A stretch of DNA of 64,000 nt from Verrucomicrobiales bacterium (GTDB lineage: Bacteria > Verrucomicrobiota > Verrucomicrobiia > Limisphaerales > J093): NCBI GenBank assembly GCA_024233305.1, contig JACKPV010000027.1, forward strand, positions 1 to 64,000. Direction: 5' to 3'. Of this stretch, positions 1-9,039 are shown one piece after another. The notes beneath the pieces are model-generated. The model was given only the letters and a program-made list of their open reading frames with translations, was not told where the DNA came from and made no database searches. Every line of letters starts with the position of its first letter. The stretch's first letter is position 1. Made by a program: the position numbers and the translations under genes.

Positions 1-46
1 CACGGCTCAGGTTCTTCCGACTCCGAGCGGCCTCGAAATCAGGAGT

Positions 47-104
47 GCGGAGTTCATTCCACTTGCCGTGCCTGGAGTCAACTCCTGAGCGGAGTGAATT
101 CCGC
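47..104. repeat. imperfect inverted repeat downstream of nth
   Basis: Arms GCGGAGTTCATTCC (47-60) and GGAGTGAATTCCGC (91-104) pair at about 12 of 14 positions. It lies about 60 bases past the end of the minus-strand nth gene, so it could be a transcript-end hairpin or a remnant of an interspersed repeat. There is no clear T-run, so a terminator role is only a guess. Confidence 0.3.
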
Positions 105-167
105 GCTATCGAGAACCTTGAGGTGCGCGCCCGCATCCACGTCCGTCTGGCCGGAATCGCCGGGCGG

Positions 168-830
168 TCAGGTCTCGCCTCCTGTTCGTCCAGTCGGACA
201 CAGTTCCCTGATCTCACACCCCGCGCAATCCGGCTTGCGCGCCGAACAACGCCGGCGTCCGTGCCAGATCAGCCAGTGGCTGAACGGGGTCCAGTCCTCG
301 CGCGGTACCAGTTTCATCAGGTCCCGCTCGATCTTCTCCGGCGTCTTCTCCCGGGTGAGGTCCAGTCGCGTGGAAAGCCGGGCCACGTGGGTGTCCACCA
401 CCACGCCTTCATTGATCCCGAACGCATTCCCAAGAACGACGTTGGCCGTCTTGCGCCCGACGCCGTCCAGGGCCTGCAACGCCTCCATGGTCCGGGGCAC
501 TTCCCCGCCATGTTGTCCGATCAGCTTGGCGCAGCAGGCGCGGATGGACCGGGCCTTGTTGCGGAAGAAGCCGAGCCGTTGGATGGCCTGCTCGAGTTCC
601 TCCTGCGAGGCGGCCGCATAATCGGCGGCGGAACAGTACTGCTGAAACAGCCCGGCGGTGACTTGGTTGACCATCTTGTCCGTGCATTGGGCGGAGAGGA
701 TGGTCGCGATGAGCAGTTCGAGCGGGCTGGCGTGAACCAGTTCGCAATGGGCATCCGGATAGGTTTGCCTCAGGGCGTCGAGGATCGCCCCGGTGCGCGC
801 GCGCTTGGTGGCCAGGGATTCCCGGGGCAT
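168..830 (-). CDS. nth: endonuclease III (DNA glycosylase/AP lyase)
   Basis: Base-excision repair enzyme that removes oxidised pyrimidines and nicks the abasic site in the cytoplasm. The 220-residue length is normal for the family. The helix-hairpin-helix is visible as LDGVGRKTANVVLGNAFG, holding the catalytic lysine, followed by the catalytic aspartate in VVDTHVARL. The C-terminus carries the [4Fe-4S] ligand pattern C-x6-C-x2-C-x5-C (CSARKPDCAGCEIRELC). The ATG at 828-830 is 5 bases beyond the stop of the Uma2 gene upstream, so the two are probably co-transcribed. All key residues are present and the gene looks functional. Confidence 0.95.
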   Translation of the reverse strand: MPRESLATKRARTGAILDALRQTYPDAHCELVHASPLELLIATILSAQCTDKMVNQVTAGLFQQYCSAADYAAASQEELEQAIQRLGFFRNKARSIRACCAKLIGQHGGEVPRTMEALQALDGVGRKTANVVLGNAFGINEGVVVDTHVARLSTRLDLTREKTPEKIERDLMKLVPREDWTPFSHWLIWHGRRRCSARKPDCAGCEIRELCPTGRTGGET

Positions 831-835
831 GGGGG

Positions 836-1438
836 CTACGGGCGGGAATGGGGCTCGGGCGGAGGCGTGAACTCCACCTGCGCGAAGACGTCGGTCAGCG
901 CGAGCGTGACGTCAACTGATGGCAGGGCCAGGGAAGCCTCCATGCCTTCCGCCTCGCGCCAAGTCCATTCCCCGGCAGCCCCGCGAACGACCTGCTCCAT
1001 CCGGGGTTCGTGCTGGCTCACGAGCACATACTCGCGCAGCGACGGAATCCGCTGGTAGTGGTGGAACTTCCGCCCGCGATCAAAGGCCTCGGTCGAGTCG
1101 GAGAGCACCTCGACGAGCAGGGTTGGGTTGACCACGGTGTCATTGGTGCCGGCGGCGAATTCGAGCGGGCCGCAGATGACCGAAAGACCGGGGTAAGTGA
1201 TCAGCCCGGTCAACGCGACCTTGATGCGAAGGTCGCTGTTGTAAGGTTGGCAGGCTTTCCCCCAAAGGCGGTTGCCCAGGGTGATCATGAAGTTGGAGGC
1301 AATCCGGCTGTGCGCGGGAGTGCCGCCCGACATGGCGAACACTTCGCCCTCGAAAAACTGGTGTTTGAGGTCGGATTCCCGCTCGAACGCGAGGAATTCG
1401 ACTTCGCTCATGTGCTGCGCTTTCGCCGGGACGGGCAT
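836..1438 (-). CDS. Uma2 family (DUF820) putative restriction endonuclease-like protein
   Basis: A 200-residue protein of the Uma2/DUF820 family, which has a PD-(D/E)XK nuclease fold and is very common in Cyanobacteria, Planctomycetes and Verrucomicrobia; its biological role is not established. Family features visible are the N-terminal segment MSEVEFLAFERESDLKHQFF with the glutamate-rich strand FEGEVFAMSGGTPAHS, the aspartate/glutamate core NPTLLVEVLSDSTEAFDRG, and the following lysine in GRKFHHYQRIPSLREYVLV. The start could also be the internal ATG at 1411 (MSEVEF). It lies directly upstream of nth on the same strand. Family assignment is firm, function is not. Confidence 0.85.
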   Translation of the reverse strand: MPVPAKAQHMSEVEFLAFERESDLKHQFFEGEVFAMSGGTPAHSRIASNFMITLGNRLWGKACQPYNSDLRIKVALTGLITYPGLSVICGPLEFAAGTNDTVVNPTLLVEVLSDSTEAFDRGRKFHHYQRIPSLREYVLVSQHEPRMEQVVRGAAGEWTWREAEGMEASLALPSVDVTLALTDVFAQVEFTPPPEPHSRP

Positions 1439-1686
1439 GAGGGGAAAACTAACCTGCCGGGACCGGATGACAAGACGGAGCTACAAGCGATGGGCGCTGC
1501 GACGTCTGACCCCTTGCTCCCACTTGAGTCTCATCGTGAACACGGCGAATTACGGGAAGGCCCCGCCTGTGGCTGAGCCGGCGCGCCGGAAGCTCCCGGC
1601 AGGCCTGCCAAGGACCTGCCGGGTCGAGCCCGCGGCTGACGTCGGGACGGACGTCGCCACGTGATTGGCGATGTCGAACCGAATGA

Positions 1687-2016
1687 TCACGGTCGGCCAG
1701 GCGGCAGCAACGGACAAAGCAGGAACGTGTCGCCCTCGTTCCGCTCGCCGTCGCCGTTGGTGTCGATCCACCAGCGCCCCCCGAGATAGCCGGGATCGCC
1801 CGGGCCGAACTCGGTGACGCCGTCCTCGAGCACCTGGAAAGGCCCGCGGTTGGGCAGTTGCTGAGCGGAGACAAAGGTGTCGTAGTAGAGACCCTGGCTG
1901 CTGACATAGACCGTCCCGAGCGCGCCGTTACCGCGATTGGCGTAGGCGGCCGCGGCCAACCCGATGGCGAGACCGGCGACAACCAGACTCGAGGTGATGT
2001 GTTTGCGGAGTTTCAT
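1687..2016 (-). CDS. small exported protein, function unknown
   Basis: Starting at the ATG at 2014-2016 gives 109 residues beginning MKLRKHITSSLVVAGLAIGL, a clear Sec signal peptide with probable cleavage after AAYA. The mature part is about 80 residues and contains WWIDTNGDGERNEGDTFLLC; the DTNGDGERNEGD piece resembles a Ca-binding EF-hand or dockerin loop. The longer upstream reading of the frame would bury the signal peptide and is not favoured. I do not recognise a family. Small exported proteins with a D-x-[DN]-x-D-G motif are common in this phylum. Confidence 0.6.
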   Translation of the reverse strand: MKLRKHITSSLVVAGLAIGLAAAAYANRGNGALGTVYVSSQGLYYDTFVSAQQLPNRGPFQVLEDGVTEFGPGDPGYLGGRWWIDTNGDGERNEGDTFLLCPLLPPGRP

Positions 2017-2270
2017 TGTTCTGTCTGTGTTTCCTGTCGTGTGAACTGCTTGGAAACGGCCTGTTCGCTTGTCCACACCCGTGGACACGGACCGTTCCGG
2101 GAGGCAACACGGCATCTGGCCGAAATCGCCCCTGCACTACCGCAGTCGGCCGGTCAGGGGTGAACCTTACAGGAATAATCCCGTGCGCTTTGGGAATCCA
2201 CTTGAGCGTAAGCGGTAAGCAGGGTGCAGGTCGCCGGGCGGCTGGGCGCGAGCAGAGCCAACCGCAAACC

Positions 2271-2504
2271 TTACGCTTCCGACGCTGGCTGCGGTTTCCA
2301 GTTCTCGGGCAGCAACGGGCCGATCCGGGTGATGTTCAGACTGGGAAGTCGGCGGAGGACGTCGGTGCGGTATGCCTGCGGGTTGATCCCGCGACGCCGG
2401 CAACTGACGATGATCGAGTAGATCACCGCACTGCGCCAACCGGCGTCGGGGTGGCCAATGAAGAGCCACCGGCGTCGGTTACCCTCCGGTTGCGTTAAAC
2501 GCAA
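2271..2504 (-). pseudogene. IS66-family transposase C-terminal fragment (minus strand)
   Basis: The translated frame matches only the last ~70 residues of IS66 TnpC (the IS66 C-terminal domain): WLFIGHPDAGWRSAVIYSII, then CRRRGINPQAYRTDVLRRLP and LLPENWKP. The DDE catalytic core is absent, so it cannot be active. A second IS66 tail lies immediately next to it on the plus strand, and both break at the same point of the protein (the WLFIG/WLYIG strand). This places two truncated copies head to head. Interpreted as relics of insertion and deletion. Confidence 0.75.
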
Positions 2505-2709
2505 GAGCTGGCTCTACATAGGCAGTGTGGAGGCCGGCCCCAGGATCGCCGCCATCGCTTCCATCGTGGAACCATGCCGCCGCCTGGGCATCAACCTCCG
2601 GGAGTACCTGCTGGAGGTCATGCCCAAACCGGGCTACTGGCCCGTCAACCGGGTCGCCGAGTTGACCCCCACCGCTTGGAGAGCCGCGCAGCCGGACGTC
2701 GTCTGGCAT
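2497..2709 (+). pseudogene. IS66-family transposase C-terminal fragment (plus strand)
   Basis: Reads KRKSWLYIGSVEAGPRIAAI, then CRRLGINLREYLLEVMPKPG and VNRVAELTPTAWRAAQ, the end of an IS66 TnpC protein. The natural stop is lost and the frame runs on into an unrelated secreted-protein remnant. It differs from the minus-strand fragment at many positions, so the two derive from different IS66 copies rather than a recent duplication. Confidence 0.75.
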
Positions 2710-2760
2710 CCCCCCAGTCTACCAGTCCACAACCGACCCCGCCCAGACGGGGTTGCCATC

Positions 2761-3075
2761 ATGGATACACAAATTGGAGGCTGTTCTGAGATGGGGCACT
2801 TGTGGGGAGAGGGAATCGCGGTCGCTGGGAACAAGGTGCTCGCGGTCGATCGGTTCAACGGCCTCTTCATTCTCGAACGGCCTCCGTTCCTCAAGTCAAT
2901 CGCTCCGAACAACGGTTCTTTGGAGGTTTCTTGGGAGACGTTCGGCCAACCGGTGCGACTCCAGCGGTCCACTTCACTCAGTCACCCGAACCGGCAGGAA
3001 CTCGTGGGCTCGGAGAGCATGACTGAGACCACGATTCCGCAATCGAGTGGTTCCGAGTTCTTCCGTTTGGTGAAG
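2761..3075 (+). pseudogene. C-terminal remnant of a secreted LVIVD-type protein
   Basis: The frame opens with an LVIVD-like strand repeat (GIAVAGNKVLAVDRFNGLFI) and then the C-terminal module common to Verrucomicrobia secreted proteins: SLEVSWETFGQPVRLQRSTS followed by a short loop and SGSEFFRLVK. A complete gene would carry a signal peptide and many more repeats, none of which is upstream (the IS66 remnants are). The natural stop after FFRLVK is missing. I read this as a gene truncated by IS66-associated rearrangement. Confidence 0.5.
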
Positions 3076-3275
3076 CTGTGGCGGTCAGTATTGTCCCGGG
3101 CCGACCTCCCCGCCACCAGTCCGTTTCAGCTCTCGCCCATCAATGGCAAGGGGTTCGTCCGGGTCAAGGTGCCGGAGCGTTCAGAGCGGTCACGCGGTTC
3201 GGAGGAGTGCGAGTGCCCGATCCCGATCCGTCAGTCACGTCTTGGCCGTCGTTCCCTGCAGAATCTTCCGCGCGT

Positions 3276-3710
3276 TCATGCCATTCCGGGGGAAAGGACC
3301 TCGCAACCCTGAGCACGGGCCGTGGCGGCTTGCTTCACATCGTGCGTCATCAAACGGTGGAGGCCCAGCTCCGCCATCGCGGCGAGATGGAGTCGGTTCA
3401 GAGTACGGCAGTGCAGTCTCCCGTCCGCTGTCAGGCGGTCGATGGCCTGCCGGAATACGGTTCCAGGGAGCTCCCGAAACTCGAATGGCGCCAGTCCGCG
3501 CAGAGACGCGAATACGCTGCGGTACTTGCGGTATCGTGCCTGACTGAACCTCCCTCCCAGCCAGCCCGCCTGGAGCTGCACTTCAACCTCGAGTTCTGTC
3601 AGGGAGGACACCACGACCATTGCTTCAAGGCTGATGACCTGGCGCACCGCCGGGCTTTCCGCCTCCTCCCAGAGCGTCTTGAGCAGGCTGCTGGTATCGA
3701 TATAGAGCAT
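3276..3710 (-). CDS. vapC: VapC-like PIN-domain toxin
   Basis: A 144-residue PIN-domain protein, the RNase toxin of a type II toxin-antitoxin pair. The first acidic residue is in MLYIDTSSLLKTLW, the second in SSLTELEVEVQ and the last in LMTHDVKQAATARAQG. The segment RTLNRLHLAAM corresponds to the usual TLDALHLA motif, but the conserved acidic residue there is Asn, so one metal ligand appears replaced. The gene starts 5 bases after the stop of the antitoxin gene, the standard antitoxin-first operon. Toxins in this arrangement cut tRNA or rRNA and are autoregulated through the antitoxin; neither is shown here. Confidence 0.8.
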   Translation of the reverse strand: MLYIDTSSLLKTLWEEAESPAVRQVISLEAMVVVSSLTELEVEVQLQAGWLGGRFSQARYRKYRSVFASLRGLAPFEFRELPGTVFRQAIDRLTADGRLHCRTLNRLHLAAMAELGLHRLMTHDVKQAATARAQGCEVLSPGMA

Positions 3711-3715
3711 GTGGG

Positions 3716-3967
3716 TCAGCGCTCGTCACGTTCCCTCAGCAATCCCTCTTCCACCCAGCGGACGACTTTGCCCCCGCTCATGTCGCGCTGCCACCGTCCA
3801 TGCGTTCCCGGGTCGAATCGCGGACGTGGTTTGTCCGATTCAGTATAGCGCACGAGCTTGGCGACCGGCTTGGCATCCCGCGTGACAACGAGCTCCTGCT
3901 CCACCTTCAGGAGGGCTTCCATCTCCGGCCACTTCTGGCGGAGGTCCCGAATGCTGACCGTCTTCAT
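3716..3967 (-). CDS. Phd/YefM-type antitoxin
   Basis: An 83-residue antitoxin of the Phd/YefM family. The N-terminus MKTVSIRDLRQKWPEMEALL and the strand ELVVTRDAKPVAKLVRY form the family's DNA-binding and dimer fold; the remaining C-terminal tail, rich in charged residues and Trp, would wrap around the toxin. It is followed after 5 bases by the PIN toxin, so it forms a complete pair. Its spacing and order suggest operon autoregulation. It sits in a decayed patch between transposase relics and a nucleotidyltransferase fragment, a typical place for a mobile TA module. Confidence 0.8.
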   Translation of the reverse strand: MKTVSIRDLRQKWPEMEALLKVEQELVVTRDAKPVAKLVRYTESDKPRPRFDPGTHGRWQRDMSGGKVVRWVEEGLLRERDER

Positions 3968-4424
3968 CCAGTAGGTGTAACATGTTTCACACGGCAGTCA
4001 ATCGCCACTTGCATCCATGGCAGCGCCCGCTCGCCAGACCGGGTCTTGCCGCGAAACGGGCGTCGCAAAGAGGCGAAGAGGGCAGTTACCTCCGAGTGGA
4101 TTGCCGGCCTGACTCAGCCCTTACGTTTCAGTGAGCAGACACAGATTGCAGATTGCACGGATTCCACGAAAGAGTCGCGAGGGGGGGGGGCTTGGGCGGG
4201 TGAGGTTCGTCGCGAGGACCCGCTCCGGCCACCAGCCGGATCCTCCCTCGGGCTTTTGCGGAGTTGGGGGTCTGATTGGAACTGGGCGAGGCAGGCCGGT
4301 CGTGGGGTGGGCTTTCCAGCCCGCCGGTTCCGGGGGTTTTCGAGTCCCCGGATCACTGCCACCCGTGCAGTCCCGCAAGGTCAACTCGTGGGAGGCTTTC
4401 AACACCTGGAGACCGCAGTGCTTG
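3968..4424. other. intergenic stretch without a supported gene
   Basis: No reading frame here resembles a known protein. The stretch includes a run of ten G at 4181-4190 and AT-richer text around 4136-4165. It separates the TA pair from a nucleotidyltransferase fragment and looks like decayed sequence. Confidence 0.4.
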
Positions 4425-4665
4425 CTGGAGCTCGCCCGTGCGGGAGAGAATCGAGTGGACGAGCTGATTGTGCTGCTTAACCGGCACAGCGTCCGCTGGC
4501 TGCTGATTGGCGGGCAGGCGGTACGATTGGAGGGGATGCCCCGGTTCTCCCTGGATTGGGATCTCTACATTCCCCCGCGCGACACCGCCAATCTCGAGAA
4601 GCTGAATCGCTTGTTAAGCGAGGAATTCGACATGCCGGTGGAACCGCTTGGGGCAGGGGTGATGC
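4425..4665 (+). pseudogene. nucleotidyltransferase-fold fragment
   Basis: A short frame shows the hallmark of nucleotidyltransferases of the MNT/AbiEii type: NRVDELIVLLNRHSVRWLLI, then GGQAVRLEGMPRFSLDWDLY, where GG begins the fold and the D-W-D pair would bind metal. Similarity stops around the PLGAGV segment and nothing corresponding to the C-terminal half follows; the next feature is the terminator of the opposing gene. No convincing start codon with upstream signals was found. Such proteins are often TA toxins or antitoxins, but this one is truncated. Confidence 0.5.
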
Positions 4666-4783
4666 CAATCCCGCCGTCCCTCTCCCAATCGAAGAAGCGA
4701 AGCGGCGCGTGCTTCCCGCGGCCCGAGGCCCGCCTGCCGATGGGCGCGGGGCTGACCGACTGGAGCATTCTTCCCAAAAGAAG

Positions 4784-4807
4784 AGAGGCCGGGCGAACCC
4801 GGCCTCT
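4784..4807 (-). terminator. rho-independent terminator of the 4843-8685 gene
   Basis: A perfect 10-bp stem AGAGGCCGGG / CCCGGCCTCT with a 4-base loop. Read on the minus strand it is followed by CTTCTTTTGGG, a T-rich tract. It lies 36 bases past the stop of the minus-strand secreted-protein gene. Confidence 0.8.
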
Positions 4808-4842
4808 TGAGTCAGTTCGGACGTTTTGTCCCGAACGTCCGC

Positions 4843-7800
4843 TTACTGGCGGAGGCGTCCGAACATCACGGGAACGCCGGCGTCCGGCGTGAAGTTGTAA
4901 GGGCTGGTGGCGCCCGTCACTTCCTGCCACGGCCCGGTGATGCTCTCGGCCGCTTCGAGCACGGCATCGCCATCCCAGGTGATCGTGATGCTGCCGTCCT
5001 CGTTGAGCACGATGGAGGTGATCTGCGGGGCGACGGGCGGCTGGCAGGTCGCCGGGAAGACGAGCTGGGCGCCGTTGAGGGAGGCCCGTTGGGTGCCGCC
5101 GGCCGGGTAGCCGAGATCGGCACCGGTGCCCGCGTCCACCTGGGTGGTGGCCTCAATGACGATGTCCGTTGCGTTCATGTCGCAGAACAGGAGGAAGTTG
5201 CCGGCCTCCCAATCCGCCGTGGTGGCGTTGGGCATGGCCTGCATCCATCCTGCCGGGCATTCCGGCGTCTGCACCTGGCGGTATCCCTGGAGTTCGGCGC
5301 CGGTGATGGCGTCGAGCACCCGGTAGGCGCCGCCGCGGCCGACCACGCCGCCCTGGGCGTAGAGGTAGAGATCATAGCTTTCCGTGGCCGGAATGCCGGT
5401 GATCCGCACCGTCGTGGTCGAGTCGTTGTTCGTGTCGAGGTAACCCGTCAGCAGGGCGTTGTCCGCGCCGGTGAGGCAGTTGTTCTCCTCGCCGCGGCCG
5501 GTGCTCGACCAGGTGTTGGGCGAGTTCCAGGCCACCACGACGCCGGTCCCGACGCCGTCGGCGTTCAGGATCGTGCCGGCGGTGCTGCCGGCAGCGCCGT
5601 TGAGGTTGTTCCAGTTGGCCTGCGGGAAGGCGCCGGCCACGTCCGCGGCGGCCAAGCTTCCGCTGCTGGTCCCCGCCGCCTCGTCGGCGGCGAAGTTCAG
5701 GCCGATGCTGGCCGGCACATACGCGGGCAGCGCAGGTTCGGCCACCGTGCGGGTGCGATAGGCCTTGAGCGAACCGGTCTGCGTGCCGCCGACCAGCGCC
5801 CGCGAGCCGTCCTGATTGACGGTGAACCACTCGCAGTTGGCCCCACCGCCGCCTTCGAACCACAGCAGGCGCAGGTAGTACACGCCGGCCTGTTCGACCC
5901 AGATGTTGAAGACCACGTCCGAGGCACCCTTGCCGTAGTCGGCGATGCCCAGGGAGACATATTTCTTCTCGCGCAGGGAGTCGCCCTGGACGCCGCTGGT
6001 GACGTGGAAGCCGTCATCGCTGTTGACCACCATCGTCTTGAAGCCCGGCGTGTCGAACTGAACGAAGGCTTCGCACTCGGCGGCGATGTTGTCCGTGCCG
6101 CCCGCGTGACCGCTTGGAATGCCGGGCAGGTAGGTGTCCGGTACGTCCTGCGGCGCCGCGGCGCTGGCGGTGAAGTTGCCGGCCTCGGCGGCGTCCTGTT
6201 CGAAGTTCACGAAGTCGATCAGGAAGCGGCCGTCCACTTCGCCCGCGGGATCATGGATGCTGGCGCCCAGCGCGCCCACCAGCTGCTGCTCGCGTTCCCC
6301 CACGTTGTTGTTGCGGCCGGTCGAGGTCTGGTGCGTGCGCCAGGTCATGCCCGGTTGGCCGCCCGTCCCGATGGCCGTGGCCAGCATCGCCGGCAGCACC
6401 GTGTAGCTGGGAACCGTGAAGTCATACTCCCCGCTGTAGCCGTCGAATTCGATGCCCACGGTCATCGTCGCGCCCGACGGATAGGGAGTCGTCGGGGTGT
6501 AGGTGATCGTTGCGCCTTCGGCCGTGTCGACCGCGGTGGCGCCGGTGTCGGTGCCGTTGAGCAGCAGCTTGACCGAACCCGCGTTGACCGGGGTGGACCC
6601 GTCGGCGATGTCGACCGTGATCGGCGCGAGCACGCCATAGGGGTTGCCCGAGTCACGCACGGGATCGACGAAGGTGACCGCCGGCGGAATCGTGCCGGTG
6701 GCGACCTGATAGGCCTTGATCGAGTCGGCGGCGTTGCCGTTGATGAGGCTCGGCGCGCCGCCCATGGTGCTGGCAGCCCACTCGAGATTGGCGCCGCCCT
6801 GGCCCTCGAACCACACCGTCTGGCACGGGTAATAACCGGGCTGGGCGATGTAGATCAGGCCATTCACATCCGAGGACCCCTTGCCGACGTCGGCCTGCGA
6901 GACCATGACCGAGTTGACCTTCTCGCGGACGTTCTTCGAGATCGTGGTCCGGAAGCCGTCGTCGCTGTTGAAGATCAGGTTGTAGTAGCCCTGGACCGGG
7001 AAGTGCAGCACCGTGTTGATCTGAATCGCGAGGTTGTCGCGATGGAGGATCGGCGGCACCGTGGTGTCGATCACCTGCGCCTGGGAAGGCGTGCCGGGAA
7101 TGATGCGGTCCGGGAATCCGGTCGCGTCGGTGTAGTTGCCTGCGGCCTCAATGGTCGCGAAGTCGCCGTTGTCCTGTGAATAGTTGATGGTCGTCGTCTC
7201 GGTGAACGAGTCAATGACCTCGAACGGCGGGTCGTAAGTCCAGGCTTGGTTGTCCCCGAGGTCGCCGTGCAACTGGCGCTCGGCGCGCTGGACGGTGTTC
7301 GCGACGTCGTGGTCCAGGTGATAGAGGTCCAGCTTGAACCCGGGGGTGTTGGCGCCGCTGACCGCCATCTCGGGCGGAATCGTGGCGTACGTCGGAACCG
7401 TCACCTCGAGCGTGTCGGTGACCGCGCAGGTGCCGTCCTCGGACTGCACGGAAATGCCCACCTGGTGGACCGAACCCGATTCGAGCGGGTTGGCGGTGTC
7501 CACGAAGCTCGCGGTGAGCAGACCATTCGAGTGGTCGACACTGGTGGGCGTGACCGGCTCGCCATCCCAGGTGAGCTGGAGCGTGGACGGATCGGACGCC
7601 TTGCCGGAATCAGTCACGGTGACCGAGAACCCGACCGGGGTGGCGCTGGCGCCGGAGATCACCGGACACTGGGCAGCCTCGGTGACCAGCACGATGTTGT
7701 CGACGTGGTGGGCTTCCCAGGCTCCGCCGGTGCGCCCACCGAAGACGATGCGCGCGCCGCGGATCGGCCGGAAGTTCGTCTGCAACCCACCTTCAGGGGT

Positions 7801-8685
7801 GAGTTCGACCCCCTTCCAGGAGATGATCACCCGTCCCTGCTGGGTGACCTGCGCCTTGAACTTCTCCCAGGTCAGATTCTCGATCCACTTGGGCCACTCC
7901 GTGTCACCGGTGAAGAACGCCGGCTGCGCCGTGTTTGCGTCGTCGCCATTCACCAGGCCGTCGCCGTTGAGGTCCTGGCTACTGAGCGCGCCGGTCTGCA
8001 TCGAGGACAGGTAGTTCGCGTTATCCACCGCCAGGTTGCGGTAGGGCGCCTCGTCGTAGGTGCCGCCGGGATACTGGTTGCCCGGCTGCAGCGGCACGGG
8101 GAACTGCGTGACCAACTGGCCGTTTACGCGCACGCTGATGCCGACCACGTCCTGCACCCCGTTGATGGTGGCGCTTTGCCAGGTGTCGAAGCCGATGCCC
8201 AAACCCGTCGTACTGCCTTCCTCGGGAAGGCTCGCTTCATCGTCCGTTCCGGCATAGCCGCTGCCGTTGCCGCTCGGGATGTTGGTGACGAGGGGATCGT
8301 CGTCACCGACGATGTTCAGACTGAAACCGTCCGCCGGCTGTGCGGTGCCGCCGCCGATGCGGAGGTCGCACTCGAAGTCGATGGAGGCCGTCACCAGGTT
8401 CGGATCGTCCAGCTGTTTGAAGGCGATATGGCTGGACTGACTGCCGATGGCGTCGGTCACGGCCAGGTAGCCGTCACCGTCCGCGCCGCTGGCGCCGCCG
8501 TCGGGCCGCCAGGGATCTTGAATACCGTCGGTGGTCGTGCTGGTGACAATGTCGTAGTTCGCGGACGGATCGGAGTTGAAGTCGATCGTCACGGTTCCGG
8601 CATTCACCACGCAGGTCGCTCCCGCGGCAAGTAGGCCCAGTCCGGCCGCCGAGGGCAGGACCTGCCTGAGTCGCTTGTTCGTCAT
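4843..8685 (-). CDS. large secreted multidomain protein (lectin-like, PA14-like and shared PQA-W domains)
   Basis: About 1280 residues from the ATG at 8683-8685 (MTNKRLRQVLPSAAGLGLLA, a Sec signal peptide); ATGs at 8715 and 8769 are possible but add residues before the signal. Residues ~30-280 resemble an L-type lectin-like fold (FECDLRIGG, DGFSLNIVGDDDP, then GIGFDTW). Two PA14-like parts follow, each with a GYYNLIFNSDDGF or FKTMVVNSDDGF strand and a FEGxGGAN-EW ending. A later domain contains AGAFPQANWNNLNG and is shared with the secreted protein at 58034-61600. The C-terminus is the ITSIVLNEDGSITITW...FGRLRQ module. Probably an extracellular carbohydrate-binding or surface protein; no catalytic motif was identified. 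It ends at a strong terminator and is divergent from the FG-GAP gene. Confidence 0.7.
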   Translation of the reverse strand: MTNKRLRQVLPSAAGLGLLAAGATCVVNAGTVTIDFNSDPSANYDIVTSTTTDGIQDPWRPDGGASGADGDGYLAVTDAIGSQSSHIAFKQLDDPNLVTASIDFECDLRIGGGTAQPADGFSLNIVGDDDPLVTNIPSGNGSGYAGTDDEASLPEEGSTTGLGIGFDTWQSATINGVQDVVGISVRVNGQLVTQFPVPLQPGNQYPGGTYDEAPYRNLAVDNANYLSSMQTGALSSQDLNGDGLVNGDDANTAQPAFFTGDTEWPKWIENLTWEKFKAQVTQQGRVIISWKGVELTPEGGLQTNFRPIRGARIVFGGRTGGAWEAHHVDNIVLVTEAAQCPVISGASATPVGFSVTVTDSGKASDPSTLQLTWDGEPVTPTSVDHSNGLLTASFVDTANPLESGSVHQVGISVQSEDGTCAVTDTLEVTVPTYATIPPEMAVSGANTPGFKLDLYHLDHDVANTVQRAERQLHGDLGDNQAWTYDPPFEVIDSFTETTTINYSQDNGDFATIEAAGNYTDATGFPDRIIPGTPSQAQVIDTTVPPILHRDNLAIQINTVLHFPVQGYYNLIFNSDDGFRTTISKNVREKVNSVMVSQADVGKGSSDVNGLIYIAQPGYYPCQTVWFEGQGGANLEWAASTMGGAPSLINGNAADSIKAYQVATGTIPPAVTFVDPVRDSGNPYGVLAPITVDIADGSTPVNAGSVKLLLNGTDTGATAVDTAEGATITYTPTTPYPSGATMTVGIEFDGYSGEYDFTVPSYTVLPAMLATAIGTGGQPGMTWRTHQTSTGRNNNVGEREQQLVGALGASIHDPAGEVDGRFLIDFVNFEQDAAEAGNFTASAAAPQDVPDTYLPGIPSGHAGGTDNIAAECEAFVQFDTPGFKTMVVNSDDGFHVTSGVQGDSLREKKYVSLGIADYGKGASDVVFNIWVEQAGVYYLRLLWFEGGGGANCEWFTVNQDGSRALVGGTQTGSLKAYRTRTVAEPALPAYVPASIGLNFAADEAAGTSSGSLAAADVAGAFPQANWNNLNGAAGSTAGTILNADGVGTGVVVAWNSPNTWSSTGRGEENNCLTGADNALLTGYLDTNNDSTTTVRITGIPATESYDLYLYAQGGVVGRGGAYRVLDAITGAELQGYRQVQTPECPAGWMQAMPNATTADWEAGNFLLFCDMNATDIVIEATTQVDAGTGADLGYPAGGTQRASLNGAQLVFPATCQPPVAPQITSIVLNEDGSITITWDGDAVLEAAESITGPWQEVTGATSPYNFTPDAGVPVMFGRLRQ

Positions 8686-9039
8686 AAGGTTGCTGCTGGT
8701 TCTTCTTGTTGTCATGAGGCCCCGGTGCAGTTCCGTCTGAACCGGTCGGATGGAATTACCGCAATCCACTTTCGCCGGGGGAAAAGAATAACCCGACGAG
8801 ATGGACTGGGTTCAGGTCCTTCGTACCTTGCCTCAAGGTTAGAATACCGACGTTATAGCCCGATCTCTGGGGATCGGTCAACCTCCGGCGAAAAAACCGC
8901 GGGCGGCGGCCGGAAACGCCGTGCGGGCCTTGACGGGATTCGGGGTGTTCCGAAGTTCATCCGGCCAGGAAGGCCCGATCACCGCTGCGTGCGCCCGGGA
9001 CCTTGCGCGGGCATCGCCGGTTACCCCAGAGTTGCGCCC
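8686..9039. other. divergent intergenic region
   Basis: Between the starts of two secreted-protein genes. It should hold promoters for both directions, but I could not pick a convincing -35/-10 pair. The leader AAGAACCAGCAGCAACCTT just before the minus-strand start resembles the leader of the 58034-61600 gene (AAGAACGACCGAAACCTC), which suggests a shared 5' leader rather than a Shine-Dalgarno site. Confidence 0.4.

Noticed and set aside
4807..7179. 790-codon plus-strand open frame
   Set aside because: Valine/glycine/arginine-rich shadow of the real minus-strand secreted-protein gene; no domain and wrong codon pattern.
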